Positions 1 through 6,445 of a stretch of DNA of 12,076 nucleotides are shown one piece after another. The DNA is taken from NCBI GenBank assembly GCA_028711925.1, contig JAQTRH010000026.1, positions 1 to 12,076 on the forward strand, given 5' to 3'. Position 1 is the stretch's first letter; each line of letters starts with the position of its first letter. The notes below the pieces were generated by a model. That model was not told where the DNA came from. It searched no databases and saw only the letters and a list, made by a program, of their open reading frames with translations. This DNA is from Candidatus Nanoarchaeia archaeon. GTDB taxonomy: Archaea > Nanobdellota > Nanobdellia > Woesearchaeales > CG1-02-33-12. The translations under genes were made by a program, and so were the position numbers.

Positions 1-191
1 ACAGAATAGTTTCTACATTAAAAAGAATCAGAATAAGACCCTATTCCCATATAAAAAAACTAGTGGGCTCTAACTATTTTAGATTGAGAGTTGGAGACTA
101 CAGAGTAATTCTTGATATAATAGAAAATAAATTAATAATCCATGTCATAGAAGTGGGACATAGAAAAAATATTTACAAAAGAAGAGTCTAA
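1..191 (+). CDS. RelE/ParE-superfamily mRNA interferase toxin, 3' end only
   Basis: An open frame enters from the left edge (first full codon at 3) and ends at TAA 189-191, giving the last 62 residues. It reads as the C-terminal half of a RelE-type toxin: a KKLVGSNYFRLRVGDYRVI stretch (conserved Tyr, Arg-x-Arg, Gly-Asp-Tyr-Arg), then a beta strand ending VIEVGHRKNIYKRRV. The GDYR and VGHRxxxYKR elements are the most recognisable parts of archaeal and bacterial RelE proteins, which cleave mRNA on the ribosome. The terminal basic residues agree with RNA binding. The start and any partner antitoxin gene, which normally lies next to relE, would be outside the window. The next gene pair, a MNT-HEPN module, is a different toxin-antitoxin class, so this looks like a cluster of such modules. 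Family assignment is fairly sure; activity is not tested by sequence. Confidence 0.85.
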   Translation, partial: RIVSTLKRIRIRPYSHIKKLVGSNYFRLRVGDYRVILDIIENKLIIHVIEVGHRKNIYKRRV

Positions 192-202
192 AATAATCCC
201 GA

Positions 203-224
203 AGTTTTATTTGGTTTTTGTTTT
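203..224 (+). terminator. U-rich archaeal-type termination tract after relE
   Basis: Just after the relE stop the plus strand becomes strongly T-rich (TTTTATTTGGTTTTTGTTTT) without a clear preceding hairpin. Archaeal RNA polymerase terminates on such U-runs, so this plausibly ends the relE transcript before the next promoter. Base composition is the only evidence. Confidence 0.4.
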
Positions 225-255
225 ATAAATTCACCATACTTTCAAAATTTATTTT

Positions 256-325
256 AATAGAACAGCAAAAGATTTCTAAAACGCAAAAACCTTCCGAAAA
301 AAATTAGCAAAGGATTATTAAAAAC
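256..325 (+). repeat. Upstream regulatory block, copy 1 (before wHTH-MNT gene)
   Basis: About 70 nt that recur upstream of the subtilisin gene (1431-1500). By hand alignment without gaps 56 of 70 positions agree, and the core at 284-305 (contains ACCTTCCGAAAAAAATT) is identical over 22 nt. The core begins exactly 60 nt before the ATG of the gene at 344, the same distance as in copy 2. After the block similarity falls to background. Position and selective conservation suggest an operator or upstream activating site joined to the promoter, not a random duplication. Confidence 0.75.
315..321 (+). promoter_or_regulatory. TATA-like box for the MNT-HEPN operon
   Basis: TTATTAA lies centred 26 nt before the ATG at 344, the distance expected between an archaeal TATA box and a leaderless start. 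A purine stretch (AAAGGA) just upstream could serve as the BRE. The same heptamer lies at the same distance before the gene at 1519, which supports both the promoter and the two start codons. Confidence 0.5.
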
Positions 326-343
326 AAGTTTAAATATTGATTT

Positions 344-970
344 ATGAATTTCAATAATTATAGCTTTCTAAATCATTTACGTACATCATCCAAACTTAAA
401 AACAGAAAAGTTTATAAGTGTAATAATATTTGCACAGATGTACTAAAAATGTTACATAAAAGCAAGCTGAAGATTATGGAATTATTTTTCGAAGAGCCAT
501 CAAGAAATTTCCAGATAAGGGGGATAAGCAGGTTAACTAAAATTGCTGTTACTTCGGTCAAAAAATATCTTGAAGAGCTTCAAAAAGAAAAACTAGTAAA
601 AAAAGATAAAGAAACCTTGTATCCAAGCTATGTTGCAAACCAACAAAACAGGATGTTTAAAATCTACAAGCAGCAAAATATGATTCTTAAACTGCATTCA
701 TCCGGCTTAATAGACTTTCTTGAAGATAGTTTACACCCTAGATGCATAATTCTTTTTGGAAGTATAAGAAGAGGAGAATACAACAAAAAAAGTGATATTG
801 ATATCTTCATACAATCAGATGAAAAGGAGATTAACCTAAAAAAATTTGAGAAAATATTAAATCATAAAATCAATTTGTTTTTTCAGGAAAAGATATCTAA
901 ATTAAGCAACGAACTTTTCAACAATATAGCTAATGGGATAAAGCTTTCTGGATATTTAAAAATAAGATGA
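344..970 (+). CDS. Winged-helix / MNT nucleotidyltransferase, antitoxin-like partner of HEPN
   Basis: A 208-residue protein with two parts. Residues about 36-95 look like a winged helix-turn-helix (IMELFFEEPSRNFQIRGISR, then a basic recognition-helix stretch SVKKYLEELQKEKLVKK and a short wing). Residues about 132-180 carry a minimal nucleotidyltransferase core with the signature GS(x9)SDID: G139-S140 and D151, D153. The third acidic residue expected on the following strand is not obvious (HKINLFF), so catalysis may be altered. Known MNT/HEPN pairs are toxin-antitoxin systems (type VII: the MNT enzyme AMPylates and silences the HEPN RNase). The stop overlaps the HEPN start (ATGA), so the two are translationally coupled. 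The wHTH could autoregulate the operon through the upstream block. The start at 344 is preferred because of the TATA box 26 nt upstream; a later start at residue 36 is possible. Confidence 0.8.
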   Translation: MNFNNYSFLNHLRTSSKLKNRKVYKCNNICTDVLKMLHKSKLKIMELFFEEPSRNFQIRGISRLTKIAVTSVKKYLEELQKEKLVKKDKETLYPSYVANQQNRMFKIYKQQNMILKLHSSGLIDFLEDSLHPRCIILFGSIRRGEYNKKSDIDIFIQSDEKEINLKKFEKILNHKINLFFQEKISKLSNELFNNIANGIKLSGYLKIR

Positions 971-1398
971 AAAAAGAGATTATGGAATGGGATAGCTGCA
1001 AAAAGTATCATATAAAGCAAATAACCCCTGACGAAAATAAAATTAGCTCTATCCTAAAGATGTGCTCACTTAGATTAAAATTTGCCAAAAAACAGGAAAT
1101 AACTGACGAAACTTCCTCAATTATCACAGAAATTTATTATGAGATTATAAAAGAATTACTAACTGCATTGTTGCTAAAGAAAGGGTTTAAATCAGACAAC
1201 CATGAATGCCTAATATCTTATTTCAAAGAAAACTATCAAAATTACGAATATGAAACAAACATAATTCATGAATTAAAAGGAATCAGAAATAGAATCAACT
1301 ATGAAGGATTTTTTATAGAAAAGAAATACTTAATCAAAAATAAATTGGAATTTGAGCATATTATACAACTTCTAATAAAAATAATACAAAAAGATTAA
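967..1398 (+). CDS. HEPN-domain protein, probable RNase toxin of MNT-HEPN pair
   Basis: A 143-residue, almost all-helical protein whose ATG overlaps the stop of the MNT gene (ATGA at 967-970). Its C-terminal half carries the HEPN-type signature HELKGIRNRINYEGFF: R107-N108, four positions later Y112, where canonical HEPN RNases have R-x4-6-H. The Arg-Asn pair and following Tyr-Glu-Gly are typical for the archaeal HEPN subfamily encoded beside MNT genes. HEPN toxins act as dimeric RNases, and the MNT partner silences them by adding AMP to a tyrosine near this motif; here Y112 would be the nearest candidate. Loss of the His could mean a changed or absent RNase activity. Pairing with MNT is seen directly; the toxin role is inferred from the family. 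Confidence 0.75.
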   Translation: MKKEIMEWDSCKKYHIKQITPDENKISSILKMCSLRLKFAKKQEITDETSSIITEIYYEIIKELLTALLLKKGFKSDNHECLISYFKENYQNYEYETNIIHELKGIRNRINYEGFFIEKKYLIKNKLEFEHIIQLLIKIIQKD

Positions 1399-1410
1399 TT
1401 TCTAACTATA

Positions 1411-1433
1411 ATTGAAAATAAATATATTTCAAT
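1411..1433 (+). terminator. AT-rich hairpin after HEPN gene
   Basis: A perfect 7-bp inverted repeat ATTGAAA / TTTCAAT with a 9-nt loop sits 13 nt after the HEPN stop. It could help to end the operon transcript or act as an operator, since its 3' arm touches the second copy of the regulatory block. It is AT-only except for one pair, so the stability is low. Confidence 0.3.
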
Positions 1434-1500
1434 AAAACAAAAAAATATTTCTAAAGTACAAAAACCTTCCGAAAAAAATTCATAAAAGGTTATTAAGAAT
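1431..1500 (+). repeat. Upstream regulatory block, copy 2 (before subtilisin gene)
   Basis: Second copy of the block at 256-325; the identical 22-nt core is at 1459-1480, starting exactly 60 nt before ATG 1519. In this copy the core's AACCTT (1463-1468) is mirrored by AAGGTT (1486-1491), a 6-bp inverted repeat; copy 1 keeps only CCTT/AAGG. This could be the half-sites of a dimeric DNA-binding protein. Confidence 0.75.
1490..1496 (+). promoter_or_regulatory. TATA-like box for the subtilisin operon
   Basis: TTATTAA centred 26 nt before ATG 1519, in the same place as in the MNT-HEPN promoter. This fits a leaderless transcript covering the protease gene and the small gene behind it. Confidence 0.5.
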
Positions 1501-1518
1501 GATCTCTTATTATAATGC

Positions 1519-2829
1519 ATGAAACAGAAAGATTTAAGAAAATACAGGAAGGATCTAAGAATTCAGAGAAAAGAAGTATTGTTAAACAAGATACTTAACA
1601 GCAAAAGAACACATGATCCCCTTGAGATAATAATAAAGACAGAAGACAATAAAAGAGTAAAGGAAAAAGTTGCAAAGCAGATGCAAAGTCTCGGCAAGAT
1701 AACACATGTCTTCCAAAAAATACCCTACCTAAGCTTAGTATGTATGGCAGACGACGCAGAGCAGATATTCAACAAGATAAACAGAAAACAAACCAACAGA
1801 ATTTTTGAAAAGAGCTTTAGATATAGCTTGAATGCTGCAAAAGCCGTTGACTTGTCAGGAAAGTTTTCCACCATTCCCGTAAAGATTAGGTCTGGGACTT
1901 ACAAAAATACAAAAAGTAATTTGTGGAACCTTGAGATGATAGGAGCATATAAAGCGCATTCAAATTCAAGAGGAAATGGTGCAAAGATTGCAATAATTGA
2001 TACAGGCGTTGATTACAATCATGATGAGCTGAAAAAAAATTTTACTTATAATAAAGGATATGATTTTGTGGAGAATAATAATAGCCCTATGGACAAGGAA
2101 GGCCACGGAACGCACGTAGCAGGAACTGCTGCAGGCAAAGATTGCGGGGTAGCTCCTGACGCAACGCTTTATTCATTAAGGGTTCTTAACGAGTACGGCT
2201 CTGGCTCTGATGCAGATGTTGCAGCAGCAATAGAATGGGCCATAACAAACAACATGCATGTTGCAAACATGAGCCTTGGCGGCCCAGGAGCATCATCTGC
2301 ACTTGAAGAAATGTGCAGAATAGCATCGCAAAACGGATTGCTTCTTGTTGCTGCTGCCGGAAACACAGGAGGTGTTGATGCAGAATACCCCGCAGCATTC
2401 GGGGATTATGTGATAGCAGTTGCAGCCGTTGACTCAGAGAAAAAACATGCCTACTTCAGCACTATATGGGAAACAAATGATATTTCTGCACCTGGTGAGG
2501 GTATATACTCTGCATTGTTAGGTGGGGGATACACCTATTTAAGTGGCACATCAATGGCTACTCCCCATGTAGCAGGAGGGCTTGGTCTCTTAATGTCAAA
2601 ATCCAACAAGCCGAATCTCGCTGAAGATATAATGCATGAAACTGCTGAAAAACTTCCTTATAATGGAGAATACGACTATGGGTGGGTGTTTGGCTCAGGC
2701 CTCTTAAGGGCAGACAGCATGATAAACAACTTTTCATTAAAGGGAAGAATACAAAGATTAAAAAACATTAAAAGTTATAAATCAACAATAAAAAAGGTGG
2801 CAAAAACAGCATGGAGGATACTATACTAA
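1519..2829 (+). CDS. Subtilisin-family (S8) serine protease, apparently intracellular
   Basis: A 436-residue protease with all S8 hallmarks: catalytic Asp161 in IIDTGVD, His198 in GHGTHVAG, oxyanion Asn282 in AAAGN, nucleophile Ser345 in GTSMATPHVAGG. The N-terminus (1-33) is very basic and has no hydrophobic segment, so no Sec signal peptide or membrane anchor is visible and the enzyme probably stays in the cytoplasm. Residues about 34-100 (LEIIIKT ... GKITHVFQKIPYLSLVCMADD ...) look like an I9-type propeptide, which in this family folds and inhibits the catalytic domain until cleaved. After residue 400 there is a Lys/Arg-rich tail of about 35 residues of unknown use. The next gene begins one base after the stop and may encode a separate inhibitor. 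Upstream it shares a regulatory block with the MNT-HEPN operon. The family call is very secure; the target and role are unknown. Confidence 0.95.
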   Translation: MKQKDLRKYRKDLRIQRKEVLLNKILNSKRTHDPLEIIIKTEDNKRVKEKVAKQMQSLGKITHVFQKIPYLSLVCMADDAEQIFNKINRKQTNRIFEKSFRYSLNAAKAVDLSGKFSTIPVKIRSGTYKNTKSNLWNLEMIGAYKAHSNSRGNGAKIAIIDTGVDYNHDELKKNFTYNKGYDFVENNNSPMDKEGHGTHVAGTAAGKDCGVAPDATLYSLRVLNEYGSGSDADVAAAIEWAITNNMHVANMSLGGPGASSALEEMCRIASQNGLLLVAAAGNTGGVDAEYPAAFGDYVIAVAAVDSEKKHAYFSTIWETNDISAPGEGIYSALLGGGYTYLSGTSMATPHVAGGLGLLMSKSNKPNLAEDIMHETAEKLPYNGEYDYGWVFGSGLLRADSMINNFSLKGRIQRLKNIKSYKSTIKKVAKTAWRILY

Positions 2830-2830
2830 A

Positions 2831-3154
2831 ATGCAAGAAAACAAAAATCTTGAAAACAATATTGAACTTGAATATATGATTATACTGAAAGAAGACTATG
2901 AAAAAAAACAGGGAACAAGAAATGCTATTGAAAATAATCCTGAAATAGAAATATTAAGAAGATATGATATTATTGATATGTATCATATAAAAATAAAAAC
3001 AGATAAAATATCAGAAGGAATAGATATGAAAAAATACGTTGAAAATAAAGCCCAGGAAATCAAGGATATTGAGGGAGTTGACAAAGTAAATAAGGTGCAA
3101 AGAGATTATAAAGTATTAGAGGATTATATTAACCAAGATCAACAACCTTATTGA
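2831..3154 (+). CDS. Small protein resembling an I9-type subtilisin propeptide/inhibitor
   Basis: A 107-residue acidic protein starting one base after the subtilisin stop, with GGAGG at 2813-2817 as a somewhat distant ribosome binding site, so it is in the same operon. There is no signal peptide. The order of predicted elements resembles the beta-alpha-beta-beta-alpha-beta ferredoxin-like fold of subtilisin propeptides (inhibitor I9): LEYMIILKEDY as strand 1, ILRRYDIIDMYHIKIK as the central strand pair, a helix KKYVENKAQEIKDI, and GVDKVNKVQRDYKVL as the last strand, matching the usual 'gV..V..d' end. An I9-like protein encoded in trans would act as inhibitor or folding chaperone of the neighbouring protease. 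This is inferred from the pattern and the context only; there is no catalytic motif. The 3' end overlaps the convergent nuclease gene by 26 nt. Confidence 0.6.
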   Translation: MQENKNLENNIELEYMIILKEDYEKKQGTRNAIENNPEIEILRRYDIIDMYHIKIKTDKISEGIDMKKYVENKAQEIKDIEGVDKVNKVQRDYKVLEDYINQDQQPY

Positions 3155-4355
3155 GTTGATCCTTTAGCCTTTTTTGATAATCAGCAACCTTTTCACCGTC
3201 TTCTTTCTCCATGCTTAGGATATTCATAAGATTCTCTATAAGAATTTTCTCATTTTCAGAATCAAGGTTTTCCACTTTTATCTTGCCTATACTTTCTTCT
3301 ATAAGGATTTTTTCTGTTTCCTCAACAGATTTGCTGCTTACCTCTATTTCATCCATTTCCTTTGTTTTAAGAGCAGAGGTATTTTTCATCACAAAATGAG
3401 CACCCTGTTCATAGATTTTTTCTAAAATGCTCTTTAAGTTTATATCAGAACACTTTCCGGAATCAAGAGTGCCAAAGAGCCTTAAGGTAACAATTGTGTT
3501 TATGAACTCCCTGCCCTCTATTTTTTCCTGTATTGTTGTTTTAACCTGCTCAGGGGTTTTTTTATCGCAATCAATTTTCAATGAAAAAACATTGTAGATA
3601 ATAATCGGCTCATAGTCCAGTTTTAATTCATCCTGATTTTTTTCAACTATGTAAAAGCCGCCGTTCTCAAGATTCTCTATCTCGCTGAAATTATTTGGAA
3701 ATAAAGGACCTGGATAAACTACAGTGCCGTATCCCTCCTCTTTTTTGGTGAAGATGTAGTGAACATGGCCTCCGGCGTAATAATCAAAGTTTTTTGGGAG
3801 TATTGAAATTGGTTGCGAGTCCATTGATTCCAGCTCTTTTGGCTTAAACTCTGTTAAGGCAGTATGAAACATGAATATCTTAAATCCATCCTCGTCTTCA
3901 ATTGATTTTCTCGCTAAATTTCCGTACTGGCTTTTGTCAAGCATGCCTTTTCTTCCGTAAATGCCTGTTATCTTCACTTTTGTCTTTTCATCAAATGTAA
4001 ACTCAAGATTTAGCTTTTCATCTATCTGTTTTCCTTTCATTACATTTGTTATAAGCCCTGCGTTTTCAAGAACATCAATTATTGTTTTTCCGCTTGGTGA
4101 AAAATCGTGAGAGCCGGGAATTGTGTAAACAGGAATTTCATTATCCTTCAGTTTTTTCAGCTGTTTCACAGCTGTTTTTAATGAATCTATGCTTGGAAGC
4201 GCTGTGTTGAAGAGGTCTCCTGCTATCAAGACAAAGTCAACTTTCTTTTCAATGCATGTCTGGACTGCCTTTTGAAAGGCCTTTGCATTTGCATCCCTGA
4301 GCTTTGCATCGTTCCATCCCCCTATGTGGCAGTCGGCCATGTGAGCGAATTTCAT
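3129..4355 (-). CDS. Mre11/SbcD-like DNA repair nuclease (calcineurin-type phosphoesterase)
   Basis: A 408-residue protein with the metallophosphoesterase motifs in order: D8-x-H10 (MADCHIGG), GD at 46-47 (LIAGDLFN), G81-S-H-D84 in place of the usual GNHD, H164 (MFHTAL), and H197-x-H199 (GGHVH). These bind two Mn ions in Mre11/SbcD, which with an SMC-like ATPase (Rad50/SbcC) processes DNA ends and hairpins. The C-terminal ~150 residues are charged and fit the capping and Rad50-binding regions. The Asn-to-Ser change in motif III removes a conserved metal-site residue, though GSHD variants are plausible in this family. No rad50 is next to it; the neighbours are unrelated and it stands alone, facing the protease operon with overlapping 3' ends. 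Its start is supported by a TATA-like box about 25 nt upstream. Confidence 0.9.
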   Translation of the reverse strand: MKFAHMADCHIGGWNDAKLRDANAKAFQKAVQTCIEKKVDFVLIAGDLFNTALPSIDSLKTAVKQLKKLKDNEIPVYTIPGSHDFSPSGKTIIDVLENAGLITNVMKGKQIDEKLNLEFTFDEKTKVKITGIYGRKGMLDKSQYGNLARKSIEDEDGFKIFMFHTALTEFKPKELESMDSQPISILPKNFDYYAGGHVHYIFTKKEEGYGTVVYPGPLFPNNFSEIENLENGGFYIVEKNQDELKLDYEPIIIYNVFSLKIDCDKKTPEQVKTTIQEKIEGREFINTIVTLRLFGTLDSGKCSDINLKSILEKIYEQGAHFVMKNTSALKTKEMDEIEVSSKSVEETEKILIEESIGKIKVENLDSENEKILIENLMNILSMEKEDGEKVADYQKRLKDQLNKVVDLG

Positions 4356-4372
4356 AACAAAAAGAAACTATG

Positions 4373-4385
4373 TATAATATAAAAA
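4373..4385 (-). promoter_or_regulatory. TATA-like box for the Mre11-like gene
   Basis: On the minus strand CTTTTTATATTATA lies centred about 22-25 nt before the ATG at 4355, consistent with a leaderless or nearly leaderless transcript. No Shine-Dalgarno sequence is seen between it and the start. Confidence 0.45.
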
Positions 4386-4470
4386 GTTATAGTTTCCAAC
4401 CATTCAAAAAAAACTTAGAATATGGTTTATAAAAACTTAAAAAACAGCATATTTTTATATATAAAGAAAG

Positions 4471-4479
4471 TTTTAAATA
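4471..4479 (+). promoter_or_regulatory. TATA-like box for the membrane protein gene
   Basis: TTTTAAATA centred 26 nt before ATG 4501, preceded by AAAGAAAG as a possible BRE; a second candidate (TTTTTATATATAAAG, about 4452-4466) lies further upstream. There is no Shine-Dalgarno site, which fits leaderless translation. Confidence 0.45.
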
Positions 4480-4500
4480 AAAAAGACATTAAAATTAACT

Positions 4501-5424
4501 ATGTTAGATCAAGATACACTTAACTGGGTTAAAGAACAACTGCAACAAGGTTATACAGAAGATCAAATTAAGGAAGCATTAATTGAAAATGGATTTGATG
4601 AAGAAGAAATTAGTATATCTTTAAAGGATAGTATAAGCGATGGTTCTAATATTTTTTCTATTCTTTGTTTAGTGTTTTTCTTTATACCTTTCCTATCTGT
4701 AATCTTGGGGATTATTTCTATAAGAAAGATTATAAATGAAAACGCCAAAGGAAAAGCAGTAACATTCATTGGTTTGTTAATTAGTACAATACCTTGGATT
4801 TTGATTAGTAGTTTCTTCTTAATATACTTTGGTGATGTGAGTATAACTGCATTATTTGCTGTATTAATAATACCTATATTAATAATTATTTTAGGATTCT
4901 ATTTCATAAACAAAACCATCAAAGAGAAATCTCATTCGCTTGGTGCGGTTTATATTTTTGGAGCTCTTTTTATTTTAATATTTCCTGTTTCATTGGCGTA
5001 TATAAGTTATTTTGGGGCAATGTCGCCTAATGATATTCCCCTTTCTAATTTAGAACAAGATTTTGATACAGATATAGCTTCTGAAAAAATTACAGGGATT
5101 GATAATGAACTTCCGGATAGTTGTTCAATTGGTCCACCCTCTATCTTCTCTTGTGCGGGCTGGAAGGCAGATTCATCGGGATTACTCACTATTTCAGTGA
5201 AATATCATGAAAACTATGATATTTCTAATTTCAATTTGATAGTTGGAAGAAAATGCAATCCAGAAGGTATAAATTTTAAAGCAGGGGAAACAAAGGAATT
5301 TAGGTGTGAAATCCCAGAATCAGAACCTGGCAAAAAGTATAAAAAATCATTATTAATAGAATATAAAGACAATGAAAACAATCTAAAAGAAATTCCAGGT
5401 AAGTTGAGAGTGACTTATGAATAG
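4501..5424 (+). CDS. Four-TM membrane protein with helical N-terminal domain and Cys-containing outer domain
   Basis: A 307-residue protein of unknown function. Residues 1-42 form a small charged helical unit (WVKEQLQQGYTEDQIKEALI, GFDEEE) resembling UBA-like domains found at the N-termini of membrane proteins in DPANN archaea. Four hydrophobic segments follow, about 52-76, 85-109, 114-137 and 147-172; the first two with the linker GIISIRKI...GKAVTFIGLLIS resemble the DUF4190-type helical pair. The C-terminal ~130 residues are polar and beta-rich with four cysteines (208, 218, 252, 269) that could form two disulfides, so this part is probably outside the cell. The domain order is read from sequence; topology and role are inferred. 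It is monocistronic, with its own promoter and a terminator-like hairpin pair behind it. Confidence 0.75.
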   Translation: MLDQDTLNWVKEQLQQGYTEDQIKEALIENGFDEEEISISLKDSISDGSNIFSILCLVFFFIPFLSVILGIISIRKIINENAKGKAVTFIGLLISTIPWILISSFFLIYFGDVSITALFAVLIIPILIIILGFYFINKTIKEKSHSLGAVYIFGALFILIFPVSLAYISYFGAMSPNDIPLSNLEQDFDTDIASEKITGIDNELPDSCSIGPPSIFSCAGWKADSSGLLTISVKYHENYDISNFNLIVGRKCNPEGINFKAGETKEFRCEIPESEPGKKYKKSLLIEYKDNENNLKEIPGKLRVTYE

Positions 5425-5426
5425 AT

Positions 5427-5449
5427 GTTAAGAATTAAATATTCTTAGC
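5427..5449 (+). terminator. Hairpin directly after membrane protein gene
   Basis: A nine-pair stem (GTTAAGAAT / ATTCTTAGC with one G-U pair) and a 5-nt loop begins 3 nt after the stop, followed by AAAATTTTT. It may act for both strands, between two convergent genes. Confidence 0.45.
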
Positions 5450-5469
5450 AAAATTTTTAATGTGTTTCT

Positions 5470-5492
5470 GGGATTATGCCCATCCCTTTTTT
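5470..5492 (+). terminator. GC stem plus T6 terminator-like element
   Basis: GGGAT / ATCCC with a 7-nt loop is followed directly by TTTTTT, the classical intrinsic terminator layout, on the plus strand after the membrane protein gene. On the minus strand the same stem follows cysK but is not followed by a U-run. Confidence 0.55.
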
Positions 5493-5505
5493 AAGCTGAT
5501 TAACA

Positions 5506-6414
5506 TCATAGGTTGCTTAGATACCTCTCACCCCTATCCGGCAAGATTGTAACTATGTTTTCAAATCTGTTCTTTAATTTTTTTGCCGCCAAAATATTCG
5601 CTCCTGAGCTTATTCCAACTAAAAATCCATATTTCCTTGCAATTTCCTTGCTCATATTGATTGCATCCTCACTTTTTATAGTGATAACCTCATCAATCAA
5701 GTCAAGATTATCCTTAACTAACTTAGGGATAAATCCCTCACCAATGCCTTGTATCTTATGAAGCCCATGTTTCCTTCCGTTTAAAACCGCTGATTCTTCT
5801 GGTTCAACTCCTATTATTTTGACATCAGGGTTTGATTTTTTCAGTGCCTTTGCCACTCCTATCAAAGTTCCTCCTGTGCCTATGCCTGCAACAAAGGCAT
5901 CAACATTTCCCTGTGTTTTTTCAACAATCTCTTTGCCAAGCCCGTACTCATGTGCATATATATTGTCAGGGTTGTCAAACTGTCTTGGAAGCCATGCATC
6001 TAGATTATTTTCAGCAAGCTCATTGTACTTGTCCACTGCTCCCTGCATGTCTTCATCAGCAGGAGTCAAGACGAGTTCTGCCCCAAATGCAGTCATCATT
6101 TTTTTTCTTTCCATGCTCATTGATTCTGGCATCACTGCTATGAAATTATATCCCTTTAAGGCAGATATCATCGCAAACCCAATGCCTGTATTCCCGCTGG
6201 TAACCTCAATTATTTTCATTCCCTGTTTTAATTTACCCTCCTGCTCTGCTTTCTCAACCATATACCATGCCATCCTGTCCTTTACGCTGCCCGTGGGATT
6301 AGTTGTTTCCAGTTTTGCCAGTATCCCCTCTATTTCAACCATAGGCGTATTACCTATTATTTCACTCATTTTAATTGTTTTTAAATCAGTGGCTATTTTT
6401 TGTATTGTTTCCAT
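5506..6414 (-). CDS. cysK: Cysteine synthase (O-acetylserine or O-phosphoserine sulfhydrylase), PLP enzyme
   Basis: A 302-residue fold-type II PLP enzyme. Motifs in order: GNTPMV (21-26), NPTGSVKDR (39-47) with Lys45 as the PLP Schiff-base lysine, TSGNTG (72-77) substrate loop, MPESMSMERK (95-104), GIGTGGT phosphate-binding loop, GIGEGFIP, GISSGAN, and the C-terminal PDRGERYLSNL. These place it with CysK, which makes cysteine from sulfide and an activated serine; the exact donor cannot be told from sequence. It is about 10 residues shorter than usual, mostly around residues 27-35. The start has a strong AAGGAGGT site (6421-6428) 8 nt upstream, unlike the leaderless genes nearby, which fits translation as the second ORF behind a leader peptide. 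A Cys-rich leader ORF lies 83 nt upstream, suggesting control by cysteine supply. No serine acetyltransferase gene is adjacent. Confidence 0.93.
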   Translation of the reverse strand: METIQKIATDLKTIKMSEIIGNTPMVEIEGILAKLETTNPTGSVKDRMAWYMVEKAEQEGKLKQGMKIIEVTSGNTGIGFAMISALKGYNFIAVMPESMSMERKKMMTAFGAELVLTPADEDMQGAVDKYNELAENNLDAWLPRQFDNPDNIYAHEYGLGKEIVEKTQGNVDAFVAGIGTGGTLIGVAKALKKSNPDVKIIGVEPEESAVLNGRKHGLHKIQGIGEGFIPKLVKDNLDLIDEVITIKSEDAINMSKEIARKYGFLVGISSGANILAAKKLKNRFENIVTILPDRGERYLSNL

Positions 6415-6420
6415 TTTTTA

Positions 6421-6428
6421 TACCTCCT
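6421..6428 (-). promoter_or_regulatory. Strong Shine-Dalgarno site of cysK
   Basis: Minus-strand AAGGAGGT, 8 nt from the cysK ATG (the last T at 6421 reduces the gap by two). It is near-perfect and shows that cysK is translated from a long 5' leader, in contrast to the neighbouring leaderless starts. Confidence 0.8.
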
Positions 6429-6445
6429 TGAAGTTGTTTATAGAT

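Noticed and set aside
192..343. Possible tRNA or small RNA gene in the relE-MNT gap
   Set aside because: No cloverleaf, T-loop consensus or GC-rich stem; the region is explained by a U-rich terminator and the repeated promoter block.
256..1500. The two 70-nt blocks as a CRISPR remnant or mobile element ends
   Set aside because: Only two diverged copies about 1.2 kb apart, no regular spacers, no target-site duplication, and their fixed distance to two ATGs argues for a promoter role.
1499..1522. Seven-codon ORF (MISYYNA) whose stop overlaps the subtilisin ATG
   Set aside because: It starts only 3 nt after the TATA-like box, so it would be upstream of the likely transcription start; a chance frame.
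2169..2398. Minus-strand ORFs inside the subtilisin gene
   Set aside because: Antisense to the catalytic core; composition is a mirror of Ala/Gly-rich codons, with no promoter or family signature.
3211..3399. Plus-strand ORF opposite the Mre11-like gene
   Set aside because: Shadow of the C-terminal nuclease coding sequence; no independent support.
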